Shown piece after piece: positions 17,906 to 27,423 of a stretch of 64,000 nt of DNA. The position numbers were made by a program, and so were the translations under genes. Numbering within the stretch: position 1 is the first letter of the stretch; every line of letters starts with the position of its first letter. The notes beneath the pieces were generated by a model. It was not told where the DNA came from, searched no databases, and saw only the letters and a list, made by a program, of their open reading frames with translations. The stretch spans positions 124,001 to 188,000 of the forward strand of contig NZ_PYGE01000005.1 in the NCBI RefSeq assembly GCF_003014555.1, written 5' to 3'. This stretch comes from Haloactinopolyspora alba (GTDB lineage: Bacteria > Actinomycetota > Actinomycetes > Jiangellales > Jiangellaceae).

Positions 17906-19466
17906 CGCACGTACGCCTGTCCGGCGGGCGCTCATCAGCGTGTACGACAAGACCGGCCTGGACGATCTGGCCCGCGGCCTGGCGCAGGCCGGCGTCGAGA
18001 TCGTCTCCACCGGGTCGACGGCGGCGCGGATCGCCGACGCCGGTGTTCCCGTCACGCGGGTCGAGGAGCTGACCGGGTTCCCCGAGTGCCTCGACGGCCG
18101 GGTGAAGACGCTGCACCCGGCGGTGCACGCGGGACTGCTGGCGGACCTGCGTCACGACGCGCACCGCGACCAGCTCGCCGAGCTCGGTATCGAGCCGTTC
18201 ACGCTGCTGGTCAGCAATCTCTACCCGTTCGCCGAGACCGTCGCGTCCGGAGCGGGCGCCGAGGACGTGGTCGAGAAGATCGACATCGGCGGGCCGTCGA
18301 TGGTCCGCGGCGCGGCGAAGAACCACGCCAACGTCGCCGTCGTCACCGACCCGGCGAGCTACGACGACGTGCTGGCGGCGGTGCGCGCCGGCGGGTTCAC
18401 CCTCGCCGAGCGGCAGCGGCTGGCCGCCGCGGCGTTCGTGCACACGGCCACCTACGACGTGCACGTCGCGTCCTGGATGGGCAGCGAGCAGGCGCCGTCC
18501 GACGACCCGGTGTTCCCGGCCTGGATCGGCGGCACGTGGGACCGCACGTCGGTGCTGCGTTACGGCGAGAACCCGCACCAGGCGGCGGCGTTGTACCGGT
18601 CGGGGCAGGGTGCTCCGGGCCTCGCGGGCGCCGAGCAGCTGCACGGCAAGGAGATGTCGTACAACAACTTCGTCGACGCGGACGCGGCCTGGCGCTGCGC
18701 CCACGACTTCGACCAACCGGCCGTCGCGGTGATCAAGCACGCGAACCCCTGCGGCATCGCCGTCGGCACCGGCATCGCCGAGGCGCACCGCAAGGCGAAC
18801 GCGACGGATCCGGTGTCGGCCTACGGCGGGGTCATCGCCGCGAACAGCGCGGTCACCGAGGAGGCGGCGCAGCAGATCGCGAAGATCTTCACCGAGGTCG
18901 TGGTCGCGCCGGACTTCGAGCCGGCGGCGGTGGAGATCCTGACGCAGAAGAAGAACATCCGCCTGCTGCGGGTGGCCCCGTCCGACACCGCCGACGCGGA
19001 GGCCGTCGAGACCCGCCGGATCAGCGGTGGCCTGCTGGTTCAGCAGGTCGACCGGGTGGACGCGCCGGGCGACGACCCCTCGGCGTGGACCCTGGCGGCG
19101 GGTGAGCCCGCGGACGAGGCGACCCTGGCCGACCTGGTGTTCGCGTGGCGGGCGTCGCGCTCGGTCAAGAGCAACGCGATCCTGCTGGCCGCGGACGGCG
19201 CCGCCGTCGGCGTCGGCATGGGCCAGGTCAACCGGGTGGACGCGGCGCGGCTCGCGGTGGCGCGGGCGGCGGAGCGCGCGGCGGGTTCGGTGGCGGCGTC
19301 GGACGCGTACTTCCCGTTCGACGACGGTGCGCGGGTCCTGCTCGAGGCGGGCGTGCGCGCGCTGGTCCAGCCGGGCGGCTCGGTCCGTGACGACGACGTG
19401 GTCGCGGCGGCACGTGAATACGGCGTGCCCATGTACTTCACCGGGTCGAGGCACTTCTTCCACTGA
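17898..19466 (+). CDS. purH: Bifunctional AICAR formyltransferase / IMP cyclohydrolase
   Basis: Catalyses the last two steps of IMP synthesis. The N-terminal cyclohydrolase domain (MGS-like) shows [29 protein letters not shown] and [16 protein letters not shown]. The C-terminal transformylase domain shows [39 protein letters not shown] and the end [15 protein letters not shown] with TGSRHFFH. It has 522 residues. GAGAAAGG lies nine bases before the GTG at 17898, inside the purN end. Confidence 0.97.
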   Translation: MTDARTPVRRALISVYDKTGLDDLARGLAQAGVEIVSTGSTAARIADAGVPVTRVEELTGFPECLDGRVKTLHPAVHAGLLADLRHDAHRDQLAELGIEPFTLLVSNLYPFAETVASGAGAEDVVEKIDIGGPSMVRGAAKNHANVAVVTDPASYDDVLAAVRAGGFTLAERQRLAAAAFVHTATYDVHVASWMGSEQAPSDDPVFPAWIGGTWDRTSVLRYGENPHQAAALYRSGQGAPGLAGAEQLHGKEMSYNNFVDADAAWRCAHDFDQPAVAVIKHANPCGIAVGTGIAEAHRKANATDPVSAYGGVIAANSAVTEEAAQQIAKIFTEVVVAPDFEPAAVEILTQKKNIRLLRVAPSDTADAEAVETRRISGGLLVQQVDRVDAPGDDPSAWTLAAGEPADEATLADLVFAWRASRSVKSNAILLAADGAAVGVGMGQVNRVDAARLAVARAAERAAGSVAASDAYFPFDDGARVLLEAGVRALVQPGGSVRDDDVVAAAREYGVPMYFTGSRHFFH

Positions 19467-19549
19467 CGCTCACCGCTGATCGCCGGCGCGTCCGGTGCCG
19501 TCCACACGGCTGATGCCGATGATCGGCGCAGCGTGCGAGAATCAGCGCC

Positions 19550-20410
19550 GTGAACGCGACGATTCTCGACGGCAAGGCGACCGCAGCGGCCATCCGTTCC
19601 GAGCTCACGGAACGGGTCGCGGCGCTACGCGCCCGCGGCGTGGCGCCGGGGCTCGGCACCGTGCTCGTCGGCGACGACCCCGGCAGCCATGCGTACGTGG
19701 CCGGCAAGCACCGCGACTGCGCCGAGGTTGGTGTCGAGTCGCTGCAGGTCGAGCTGCCCGCGACGGCCGGGCAGGACGACGTCGAGGCCGCGGTGGCGAA
19801 GCTGAACGAGTCGCGCGAGTGCCACGGCTTCATCGTCCAGCTTCCGCTGCCACGCGGGCTGGACGAGCAGCGGGTGCTGTCCATGATCGACCCGGCCAAG
19901 GACGCCGACGGCCTGCACCCGGTCAACCTCGGCCACCTGGTGCTGATGCGACCGGCGCCGCTGCCGTGTACACCGCGGGGGTGTCTCGAGCTGTTGCGCC
20001 GCTACGACGTGCCTCTCGACGGCGCGGATGTCGTGGTCGTGGGCCGCGGCGTCACCGCCGGGCGCCCGATGGGCCTGCTGTTCTCGCGCCGCAGCGAGAA
20101 CGCCACCGTCACCATGTGCCACACCGGCACCCGTGACCTGGCCGCTCACCTCGGCCGGGCCGACATCGTCATCGCGGCGGCGGGCGTGCCGGGCCTGGTC
20201 ACCGCCGACCTGGTGAAGCCGGGGGCGACCGTGCTGGACGTCGGCATCACCCGGGTCGTCGGCGACGACGGCAAGGGCCGCTACACAGGCGACGTGGCGC
20301 ACGAGGTCCGCGACGTCGCCGGACACGTGGCGCCCATGCCCGGGGGCATCGGCCCGATGACCCGTGCGATGCTGCTGGCCAACGTCGTGGAGGCCGCCGA
20401 ACGGCTCTAG
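19550..20410 (+). CDS. folD: Bifunctional methylene-THF dehydrogenase / cyclohydrolase
   Basis: Interconverts 5,10-methylene-THF and 10-formyl-THF using NADP. It has 286 residues. Seen: the catalytic Tyr/Lys signature [16 protein letters not shown], the [19 protein letters not shown] motif, [11 protein letters not shown], the dinucleotide loop [15 protein letters not shown] and the end [17 protein letters not shown]. It starts with GTG 83 bases after purH, supplying the one-carbon donor used by PurN and PurH. Confidence 0.96.
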   Translation: MNATILDGKATAAAIRSELTERVAALRARGVAPGLGTVLVGDDPGSHAYVAGKHRDCAEVGVESLQVELPATAGQDDVEAAVAKLNESRECHGFIVQLPLPRGLDEQRVLSMIDPAKDADGLHPVNLGHLVLMRPAPLPCTPRGCLELLRRYDVPLDGADVVVVGRGVTAGRPMGLLFSRRSENATVTMCHTGTRDLAAHLGRADIVIAAAGVPGLVTADLVKPGATVLDVGITRVVGDDGKGRYTGDVAHEVRDVAGHVAPMPGGIGPMTRAMLLANVVEAAERL

Positions 20411-20512
20411 CCGGAGATGCCCGCCGGTCCCACTGCGCGGGCCGGAGCCCGTGGTGTCACCAACAGTCGGTAGGGTGGCGCGGACTCGCTCAGGACGAGG
20501 AGGTCCCCTTTC

Positions 20513-21640
20513 ATGGCCGAAAAGTCTCCGCGCGGCCTCGCGGACGTGGTGGCCGCTTCCACGTCGATCTCGGACATCGACGGCCGAGAAGGCCGGCTTT
20601 TCTATCGTGGTTACGACATCAACGACATCGCCGGGCGTACCTCTTTCGAGGAGTGCGTCCATCTGCTGCAGCGCGGCTCACTGCCGAACCGGTCCCAGCT
20701 CGACCAACTGCGCTCCGAACTGACCGGCGACCGGCGCATCGGCCGGACCGCCGACGCACTGGTGCCCGAGGTCGGCAGCAGCGGCTCTCCGATGGAGGCG
20801 CTGCGCACGCTGGTCTCGGCGCTGTCGGTCGACGATCCGGACGCGGCCGACTCCTCCATCGAGGCCGAGCGGCGCAAGGCGACCAGGCTGGTGGCGCAGC
20901 TTCCGGTCCTGGTCGCCCGCTACGAGGCCGAACGCCGCGGCACCCGCGTACCCGAGCCGGAGGCCGACCTCGGCATCGCGGGTAACTTCCTGCTGCAGAT
21001 CACCGGCGAGCGGCCGTCGCCGCGGGCCGCGGAGATCTTCGACACCTGCCTCGTCCTGCACGCCGACCACACCATGAACGCCTCGACGTTCGCCGCGCGG
21101 GTCATCGCGGCGACGCTGTCCGACATCCACTCCGCGGTGACCGGCGCGATGGGCGCGCTGCGCGGTCCGCTGCACGGCGGGGCGAACGAGGCGGTCATGA
21201 AGACGCTGAGCTCCATCGAGGGCGACGTCGATGACGTCGACGCTTTCGTGCGCGCCGAACTGGACGCCGGGCGCAAGCTGATGGGTTTCGGGCACCGCGT
21301 GTACAAGACCGAGGACCCGCGCGCCACCCACCTGCGCGAGATGAGCAAGGAACTCGCCGACATGACCGGCAACTCGCGCTACTACGAGTTCTCCCGGCGC
21401 ATGGAGCAGGTCGTGCTCGACAGCAAGGGGCTGTACCCCAACGTCGACTTCTTCGCCGCCAGCGTCTACAGCGCCCTGGGCATTCCGACCGACCTGTTCA
21501 CGCCGGTGTTCGCCGTCTCCCGGATGAGCGGCTGGACGGCGCACGTCATCGAGCAGCACGAGGACAACCGCCTGATCCGCCCGGACAGCGACTACATCGG
21601 CCCCCGCGATCAGCGGTGGGTGGACATCGACCAGCGGTGA
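20513..21640 (+). CDS. Citrate synthase (short type II-like; possibly 2-methylcitrate synthase)
   Basis: Condenses acetyl-CoA (or propionyl-CoA) with oxaloacetate. The 375-residue length and N-terminus (DVVAASTSISDIDGREGRLF, YRGYDI) are those of the short citrate/2-methylcitrate synthases. The catalytic triad is visible: His in LHGGANEAVM, His in GFGHRVYK and Asp in NVDFFAASVYSALG. Sequence alone does not decide between acetyl- and propionyl-CoA; the neighbouring mdh and icd genes favour TCA use. The ATG follows a GAGGAGG site. The stop overlaps the next gene. Confidence 0.92.
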   Translation: MAEKSPRGLADVVAASTSISDIDGREGRLFYRGYDINDIAGRTSFEECVHLLQRGSLPNRSQLDQLRSELTGDRRIGRTADALVPEVGSSGSPMEALRTLVSALSVDDPDAADSSIEAERRKATRLVAQLPVLVARYEAERRGTRVPEPEADLGIAGNFLLQITGERPSPRAAEIFDTCLVLHADHTMNASTFAARVIAATLSDIHSAVTGAMGALRGPLHGGANEAVMKTLSSIEGDVDDVDAFVRAELDAGRKLMGFGHRVYKTEDPRATHLREMSKELADMTGNSRYYEFSRRMEQVVLDSKGLYPNVDFFAASVYSALGIPTDLFTPVFAVSRMSGWTAHVIEQHEDNRLIRPDSDYIGPRDQRWVDIDQR

Positions 21641-21987
21641 ACGCACCGTCCGATCGCGAGCGGCCGCTCCGTGTCCGGTGGGCACAGGCCGCCGAACGCC
21701 GGCTGACCCCGCGGAGCTGGTTCCAAGGGGTGTTCCGGCAGTGGCCGCTGCTCCTCGTGCTCGCCGTCATCGCGGTCGGTATCGGCATCGTCGCCGACGA
21801 TCACTTCCGTCGTGGGACGTTCATCATCGCCGGCGGGGTGTGTCTCGCCGCGTTCCTGCGCGCCGTGCTGCCGAACGGCCGTGCGGGCCTGCTGAATGTC
21901 CGGTCGCGGTTCCTGGACATCCTGACGCTCGGGTTCCTCGGTGGTGGCACCCTGATCGCCTCGCTCATCGTGCCGCCGCCGTCGTGA
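21637..21987 (+). CDS. DUF3017 family membrane protein
   Basis: A small protein of 116 residues with three hydrophobic helices: QWPLLLVLAVIAVGIGIVAD, GTFIIAGGVCLAAFLRAVLP and ILTLGFLGGGTLIASLIV. It fits the actinobacteria-specific DUF3017 family, often near folD or mdh. No function is known. The GTG at 21637 overlaps the citrate-synthase stop by 4 bases (GTGA), implying coupled translation; a GTG at 21616 is a weaker alternative. Confidence 0.8.
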   Translation: MNAPSDRERPLRVRWAQAAERRLTPRSWFQGVFRQWPLLLVLAVIAVGIGIVADDHFRRGTFIIAGGVCLAAFLRAVLPNGRAGLLNVRSRFLDILTLGFLGGGTLIASLIVPPPS

Positions 21988-22016
21988 CCGCGTCACCGGG
22001 ACGACCCTGCGGCTGA

Positions 22017-23072
<1,056 letters not shown>

Positions 23073-23088
23073 CCGCTGTGTTCGTCTT

Positions 23089-23179
23089 CGACGCGGGTGG
23101 CCCGCGTCCTTGTCCGCGGCTCGTTCGTGCCTCACTCGCCGATGCCCGTCCGCACCATGGACGCAGGCCACCCGCGTCG
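23089..23179. repeat. Dispersed repeat family A, copy 3
   Basis: The 49-bp core (23110-23158) is bounded by 21-bp inverted repeats (23089-23109 and 23159-23179) that pair at 20 of 21 positions. The flanks differ from those of copy 1 outside the shared GCGTCC/GGACGC, yet remain self-complementary. It lies between the mdh stop and the icd start. Confidence 0.8.
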
Positions 23180-23241
23180 AGGACGCCGCACCGGTCTGGT
23201 ATCTTGACGTCGAGAAAACTCACCTTCCAGGAGCGCTGACC

Positions 23242-24453
23242 ATGGCGAAGATCAAGGTTGCCGGCCCCGTCGTCGAGCTCGACGGCGACGAGATGACGCG
23301 GATCATCTGGTCGTTCATCAAGGATCGGCTCGTTCATCCGTACCTCGACGTCGATCTGCGGTACTACGACCTGTCCGTCCAGAACCGCGACGCGACCGAC
23401 GACCAGGTGACCGTCGACGCCGCCAACGCCATCAACGAGCACGGCGTCGGCGTGAAGTGCGCGACCATCACGCCGGACGAGGCCAGGGTCGAGGAGTTCG
23501 GCCTGAAGAAGATGTGGCGCTCGCCCAACGGCACCATCCGGAACATTCTCGGCGGTGTCGTCTTCCGCGAGCCCATCATCATCAGCAACATCCCGCGGCT
23601 GGTGCCGGGGTGGACCAAGCCGATCATCATCGGCCGCCACGCACACGCCGACCAGTACCGCGCGAGCGACTTCGTCGTGCCCGGCCCGGGCTCGGTCACC
23701 ATCACCTACACGCCGGACGACGGTGGCGAGCCCATCGAGATGCGGGTCGCCAACTTCAGCGGCGGCGGTGTCGCCATGGGCATGTACAACTACGACGAGT
23801 CCATCCGCGACTTCGCCCGTGCGTCGTTCCGCTACGGCCTGGAGCGCAAGTTCCCGGTCTACATGTCCACCAAGAACACCATCCTCAAGGCCTACGACGG
23901 GCGGTTCAAGGACCTGTTCGCCGAGGTCTTCGAGACAGAGTTCAAGGCCGAGTTCGACGCTGCCGGCATCACCTACGAGCACCGGCTCATTGACGACATG
24001 GTGGCCGCGGCGCTCAAGTGGGAGGGCGGCTACGTCTGGGCCTGCAAGAACTACGACGGCGACGTCCAGTCGGACACCGTCGCGCAGGGCTTCGGTTCGC
24101 TCGGCCTGATGACGTCGGTGCTCATGACGCCGGACGGCAAGGTCGAGGCGGAGGCCGCGCACGGCACCGTCACCCGTCACTACCGCCAGCACCAGGCCGG
24201 CAAGCCCACGTCGACGAACCCGATCGCGTCGATCTTCGCCTGGACGCGCGGTCTCGAGCACCGCGGCAAGCTGGACAACACCCCCGAGGTCGTCGGGTTC
24301 GCCGAGACGCTGGAAGACGTGGTCATCAAGACCGTCGAGTCCGGCATCATGACCAAGGACCTCGCCCTGCTGGTCGGCGGCGACCAGGAGTGGAAGACCA
24401 CCGAGGAGTTCCTGGCGGCGCTGGACGAGAACCTCGCTGCCCGGCTCGCCTGA
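23242..24453 (+). CDS. icd: NADP-dependent isocitrate dehydrogenase (homodimeric type)
   Basis: Oxidative decarboxylation of isocitrate to 2-oxoglutarate with NADP. The 403-residue protein is of the eukaryote-like dimeric subfamily: [18 protein letters not shown] at the N-terminus, the substrate loop [66 protein letters not shown] and [21 protein letters not shown] precedes the ATG. A cluster of CACCTGATC-type repeats starts just after its stop. Confidence 0.97.
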   Translation: MAKIKVAGPVVELDGDEMTRIIWSFIKDRLVHPYLDVDLRYYDLSVQNRDATDDQVTVDAANAINEHGVGVKCATITPDEARVEEFGLKKMWRSPNGTIRNILGGVVFREPIIISNIPRLVPGWTKPIIIGRHAHADQYRASDFVVPGPGSVTITYTPDDGGEPIEMRVANFSGGGVAMGMYNYDESIRDFARASFRYGLERKFPVYMSTKNTILKAYDGRFKDLFAEVFETEFKAEFDAAGITYEHRLIDDMVAAALKWEGGYVWACKNYDGDVQSDTVAQGFGSLGLMTSVLMTPDGKVEAEAAHGTVTRHYRQHQAGKPTSTNPIASIFAWTRGLEHRGKLDNTPEVVGFAETLEDVVIKTVESGIMTKDLALLVGGDQEWKTTEEFLAALDENLAARLA

Positions 24454-24456
24454 CAC

Positions 24457-24642
24457 CTGATCGTCGTTTGGGCACCTGATCGTCGCGAGTCCGGCGATCA
24501 AGTGCGGACGTGACCGTCATCGAGGCGCTGAGCTGCCGCGACGTGGCGGGCAATCACCTGATCATGTCCGGCATGCGGGCGTCGGATGATCAGGTGACGT
24601 TGTGCCGGACAGCGACGCACATATGTCACCTGATCATCATGA
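24457..24642. repeat. Cluster of CACCTGATC-type inverted repeats
   Basis: Between icd and the convergent macrodomain gene, the motif CACCTGATCRT occurs at about 24457, 24473, 24555 and 24627, and inverted at about 24487 and 24586. The clearest hairpin pairs TCACCTGATCAT (24554-24565) with ATGATCAGGTGA (24586-24597). Probably a compound bidirectional terminator; the number of copies is unusual. Confidence 0.6.
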
Positions 24643-24691
24643 GCCGACGTGCACCGTCGGCGGCCGGCCAACTGACGGCGGCCGAACGTCG

Positions 24692-25240
24692 TCAGCGGGC
24701 GGCGTCTCCGCTGACGTCGGCGAGCGCCGCTTGGTGGGCGTCGAGCGCTCGCTGGTCGAACAGGACGAAACGGACCGTCGACACCGAGGTCAGGTCCGGC
24801 GCCGCGCGCGCCACCGTTCTCAGTGCGACCGCGGCCGCGTCGCGGACCGGGTAGCCGAAGACGCCGGTCGAGATCGCCGGGAACGCCACGACTCCCAGGT
24901 CGGCCTCGTCGGCCAGCCGTAGCGCGGTGCGGTAGCACGACGCCAGCAGTTCCGCGCTCGGCTCGTCACTGCCGTACACCGGCCCCAGGCAGTGGATGAC
25001 GTGCCGGTTCGGCAGCCCGTGTGCGCCGGTGATCACCGCCTGGCCGGGGCTGATCGGCGCCAGGGGCGCGCACTCGTCGGCGAGGCCGGGCCCGGCGGCC
25101 CGGTGGATCGCTCCGGCCACGCCGCCGCCGGTGCGCAGCTGCGCGTTGGCGGCGTTCACGACGGCGTCGGCGTCCGGCTGTGCGGTGATGTCGCCGACGG
25201 TCAGTTCGACGGTGACGCCGGAGAATTCATGATGGCTCAT
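24692..25240 (-). CDS. Macrodomain protein (O-acetyl-ADP-ribose deacetylase type)
   Basis: A 182-residue single macrodomain. Seen: VTVELTVGDITAQPDADAVV, NAANAQLRTGGGVAGAIHRA (the ADP-ribose and catalytic loop), HVIHCLGPVYG, and the phosphate-binding loop FPAISTGVFGYPVRDAA. The family binds ADP-ribose and often hydrolyses O-acetyl-ADP-ribose or ADP-ribosyl esters on protein. GAGGTG precedes the ATG at 25240. Nothing nearby marks a specific ADP-ribosylation system. Confidence 0.92.
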   Translation of the reverse strand: MSHHEFSGVTVELTVGDITAQPDADAVVNAANAQLRTGGGVAGAIHRAAGPGLADECAPLAPISPGQAVITGAHGLPNRHVIHCLGPVYGSDEPSAELLASCYRTALRLADEADLGVVAFPAISTGVFGYPVRDAAAVALRTVARAAPDLTSVSTVRFVLFDQRALDAHQAALADVSGDAAR

Positions 25241-25290
25241 GGCTGCACCTCACGCTGCCGACGGTACGCCCGTGGAGTTACTGTCGGCAC

Positions 25291-26128
25291 GTGGACGTGG
25301 ACACCTTCCGCGCGCTCGCGCGCTCGTCGCCGTGGTTGTGGTCCTCGATGCGGCTGACCCGCACGACGGTCGGCGTGACCGGCGGCCCGAGCGACGCCGG
25401 CGGCCCGGGCGAGGCAGGTGGCCCGGGCGCTCCCGGCGGGCCGGGAGAGGTGGTGGGCGCGTGGATCCGCCGCCCGGGGCGGATGCGCATCGAGGAGCCG
25501 GACGGCCGCGTCCACACGGTCGGCGACAACCGGCACCGCGGCGCGACCGTCCCGGGTCAGCGTTCTGACGGACGACGACCCGGACGCGCGGCCGGCGGCA
25601 CTGCCGCCCCGGCCGGAGTACTGCTTTCCGCTGGACCCGTGGGCGCCGCAGCCGCTGCGCCGGCCGGACGGCCTCGTCTCCGAGCGGCCGGACGACGCGG
25701 AGCTCGTCTACGACGACCCGATGTACGACAACTACCGCTGGGTCGCGATGCTCGACCCGGTCGAACTGGCAGACGGGACGGCGGCCGACGGTCCCGTGCA
25801 CGACCCCTCGGTCCGGGGTGTCGACGTTGTCGATCTGGTCGGGACGTCGCGGGCGGGGCGCGAGACGGTCGAGGCCACGGTGCGCCCGACGGCCGACTAC
25901 GACCCGCGGTGTTCGTGCTGTCCGCTGCTGTTCGACCGGGTGGCGGCCGGCATCCTGCTCGACGAGGGCGGTCCGTCACCGGCGCGGCAGGCATACCCGG
26001 AGGCGTTCCGGGTGGCGTTGGACGTCGCGACCGGCATCGTCGTCAGCGTCCGCGATCTCGGCGGGGACGAGGACGGCTCGGGCTTCGACGTGACCATCCA
26101 CGACGCCGATTTGGTCGCCGGCCGCTGA
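25291..26128 (+). pseudogene. Uncharacterised protein gene with internal frameshift and Gly/Pro-rich insert
   Basis: Two consecutive reading frames belong together. The first (from GTG 25291: VDVDTFRALARSSPWLWSSM, later WIRRPGRMRIEEPDGRVHTV) runs to about 25550. The second continues one frame over with RVSVLTDDDPDARPAALPPR, PMYDNYRWVAMLDPVELADG, CSCCPLLFDRVAAGILLDEG and an end in GFDVTIHDADLVAGR. No protein family is recognised with certainty. A Gly/Pro-rich tract of about 23 residues (GGPSDAGGPGEAGGPG and on) sits in the N-terminal half. The shift near 25540-25560 is either a true mutation or a sequencing slip in a GC-rich run. Confidence 0.6.
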
Positions 26129-26190
26129 CACCGCGGGCGGGTTCCGACGGCTGTCCTGGTCCGGCGCACAGCGGCCCGGGCGACTCCGGT

Positions 26191-26198
26191 AATCGATT
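26191..26198. promoter_or_regulatory. AATCGATT motif downstream of lacI, possible second operator
   Basis: The palindrome AATCGATT, within the longer match AATCGATTTC, repeats the motif found in front of the isomerase gene at 27381. It lies beyond the 3' end of the lacI gene, 1190 bases away. It could be a secondary LacI operator allowing a DNA loop, or a chance match. Confidence 0.35.
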
Positions 26199-26215
26199 TC
26201 CTAGCGCGGCACTCG

Positions 26216-26269
26216 GTGATCGTCAGGGATCCATTACTGCTGGAGCGACAGTGGATCCCTGACGATCAC
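26216..26269. terminator. 18-bp inverted repeat between convergent genes
   Basis: Arms GTGATCGTCAGGGATCCA (26216-26233) and its exact complement (26252-26269) surround an 18-base spacer that contains a further short complementary stretch. It lies between the frameshifted gene and the lacI stop, so a two-way terminator is likely. Confidence 0.65.
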
Positions 26270-26289
26270 GCCGGTGGCCGCCGCCGGCC

Positions 26290-27285
26290 TCACCGGGTCG
26301 AACTGCCGCGTACCTGCAGCGACGTGGGCAGGACGACCCGCTCTGCCGGGCCGTCCGGCGTGCTGGAACGCCGGGCCAGCAACTGTGCCGCGCGCCGGCC
26401 GACCTCGTAGGTGGGTTGCGCGACCGTCGTCAGGGTGGGGCGGATCAGGTCCGCCCACGGGATGGAGTCGAACCCGACGATGGCGACGTCGGACGGGACC
26501 GCGAGGCCGCGCTGGACCAGGCACTCCATGGCGCCGATGGTCATCAGGTTGTTCGCCGCGAACACGGCCTGTGGTGCCGCGCCCTCGTCGAGCAGCGAGG
26601 ACATCGCGTCGTAGCCGCCGCGCTCGCGGAAGTCGGCGTAGCGGATGAGATCGTCGTCGACGGCCAGCCCGGCCTGGGTGAGCGCATGCGCGTACCCGTC
26701 GAGACGCTGGGTGGCGGTGCTGAGCCAGCGCGGCCCGGCGATGCAGGCGATCCGGGTGTTGCCCTGCTCGATCAGGTGCGTGGTGGCGAGGTCGGCGCCG
26801 TGCGCGTTGTCGACCAGGACCGTGTCGGCGTCGACCCCCTGCAGCTCGCGGTCGATGACCACGACCGGGCACTCCGACTCGAGCAGCAGGTTGACGTCGT
26901 CGACGTGGTTCGACGACGGCGAGATGACGACCCCGGCCATCTGCTCGGTCAGCGCCGCCGCGATGTAGTTCGACTCCTTCTCCGGGTTCTCGTCGCTGTT
27001 GCACAGCACCACCGAGAAGCCGGCCGAGGACGCGACGTCCTCGATCCCGCGGACCATCGAGGTGAAGAACGGGTTCTCGATGTCGGAGACGATGACGGCC
27101 CAGAGGCTGGTCTGGCTGGTGCGCAGGTTGCGGGCGACGGCGTTGCGCCGGTATCCGAGCTGGGCGACGGCTGCGGTGACCCGTTCGGCGAGCGCAGGGT
27201 CGACCTTGACGTGCCCGTTGAGTACACGTGACACCGTCGCCGCGGATACACCAGCATGCCGCGCCACATCGTAGATCGTGGCCAC
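26290..27285 (-). CDS. LacI family transcriptional regulator (isomerase-kinase locus)
   Basis: A 331-residue repressor. The N-terminal DNA-binding domain is textbook: ATIYDVARHAGVSAATVSRV followed by the hinge helix (NAVARNLRTSQT). The periplasmic-binding-like core includes VIVSDIENPFFTSMVRGIED, VVIDRELQGVDADTVLVDNA and IVGFDSIPWADLIRPTLTTV. The GTG at 27285 has AAAGGGG seven bases upstream. It is divergent from the isomerase-kinase pair, with an AATCGATT operator in between, and probably represses that unit until a sugar effector binds. Confidence 0.92.
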   Translation of the reverse strand: MATIYDVARHAGVSAATVSRVLNGHVKVDPALAERVTAAVAQLGYRRNAVARNLRTSQTSLWAVIVSDIENPFFTSMVRGIEDVASSAGFSVVLCNSDENPEKESNYIAAALTEQMAGVVISPSSNHVDDVNLLLESECPVVVIDRELQGVDADTVLVDNAHGADLATTHLIEQGNTRIACIAGPRWLSTATQRLDGYAHALTQAGLAVDDDLIRYADFRERGGYDAMSSLLDEGAAPQAVFAANNLMTIGAMECLVQRGLAVPSDVAIVGFDSIPWADLIRPTLTTVAQPTYEVGRRAAQLLARRSSTPDGPAERVVLPTSLQVRGSSTR

Positions 27286-27380
27286 GTATCGCCCCTTTCT
27301 TTCCCCCCGCATTGGATACCACGCCGTGCGGTGGGTCACCGGCGTTGACATCCGTCCAGCGGTCATCTTAGCGTGTGTGC

Positions 27381-27388
27381 AATCGATT
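27381..27388. promoter_or_regulatory. LacI-type operator upstream of isomerase gene
   Basis: AATCGATT, the central palindrome typical of many LacI-family operators (surrounding GCAATCGATTTC), lies between the divergent lacI gene and the isomerase gene, 36 bases before the latter's start. Confidence 0.6.
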
Positions 27389-27423
27389 TCTCATCAGGAT
27401 ACCGACTGAGACGGGAGAAGACC

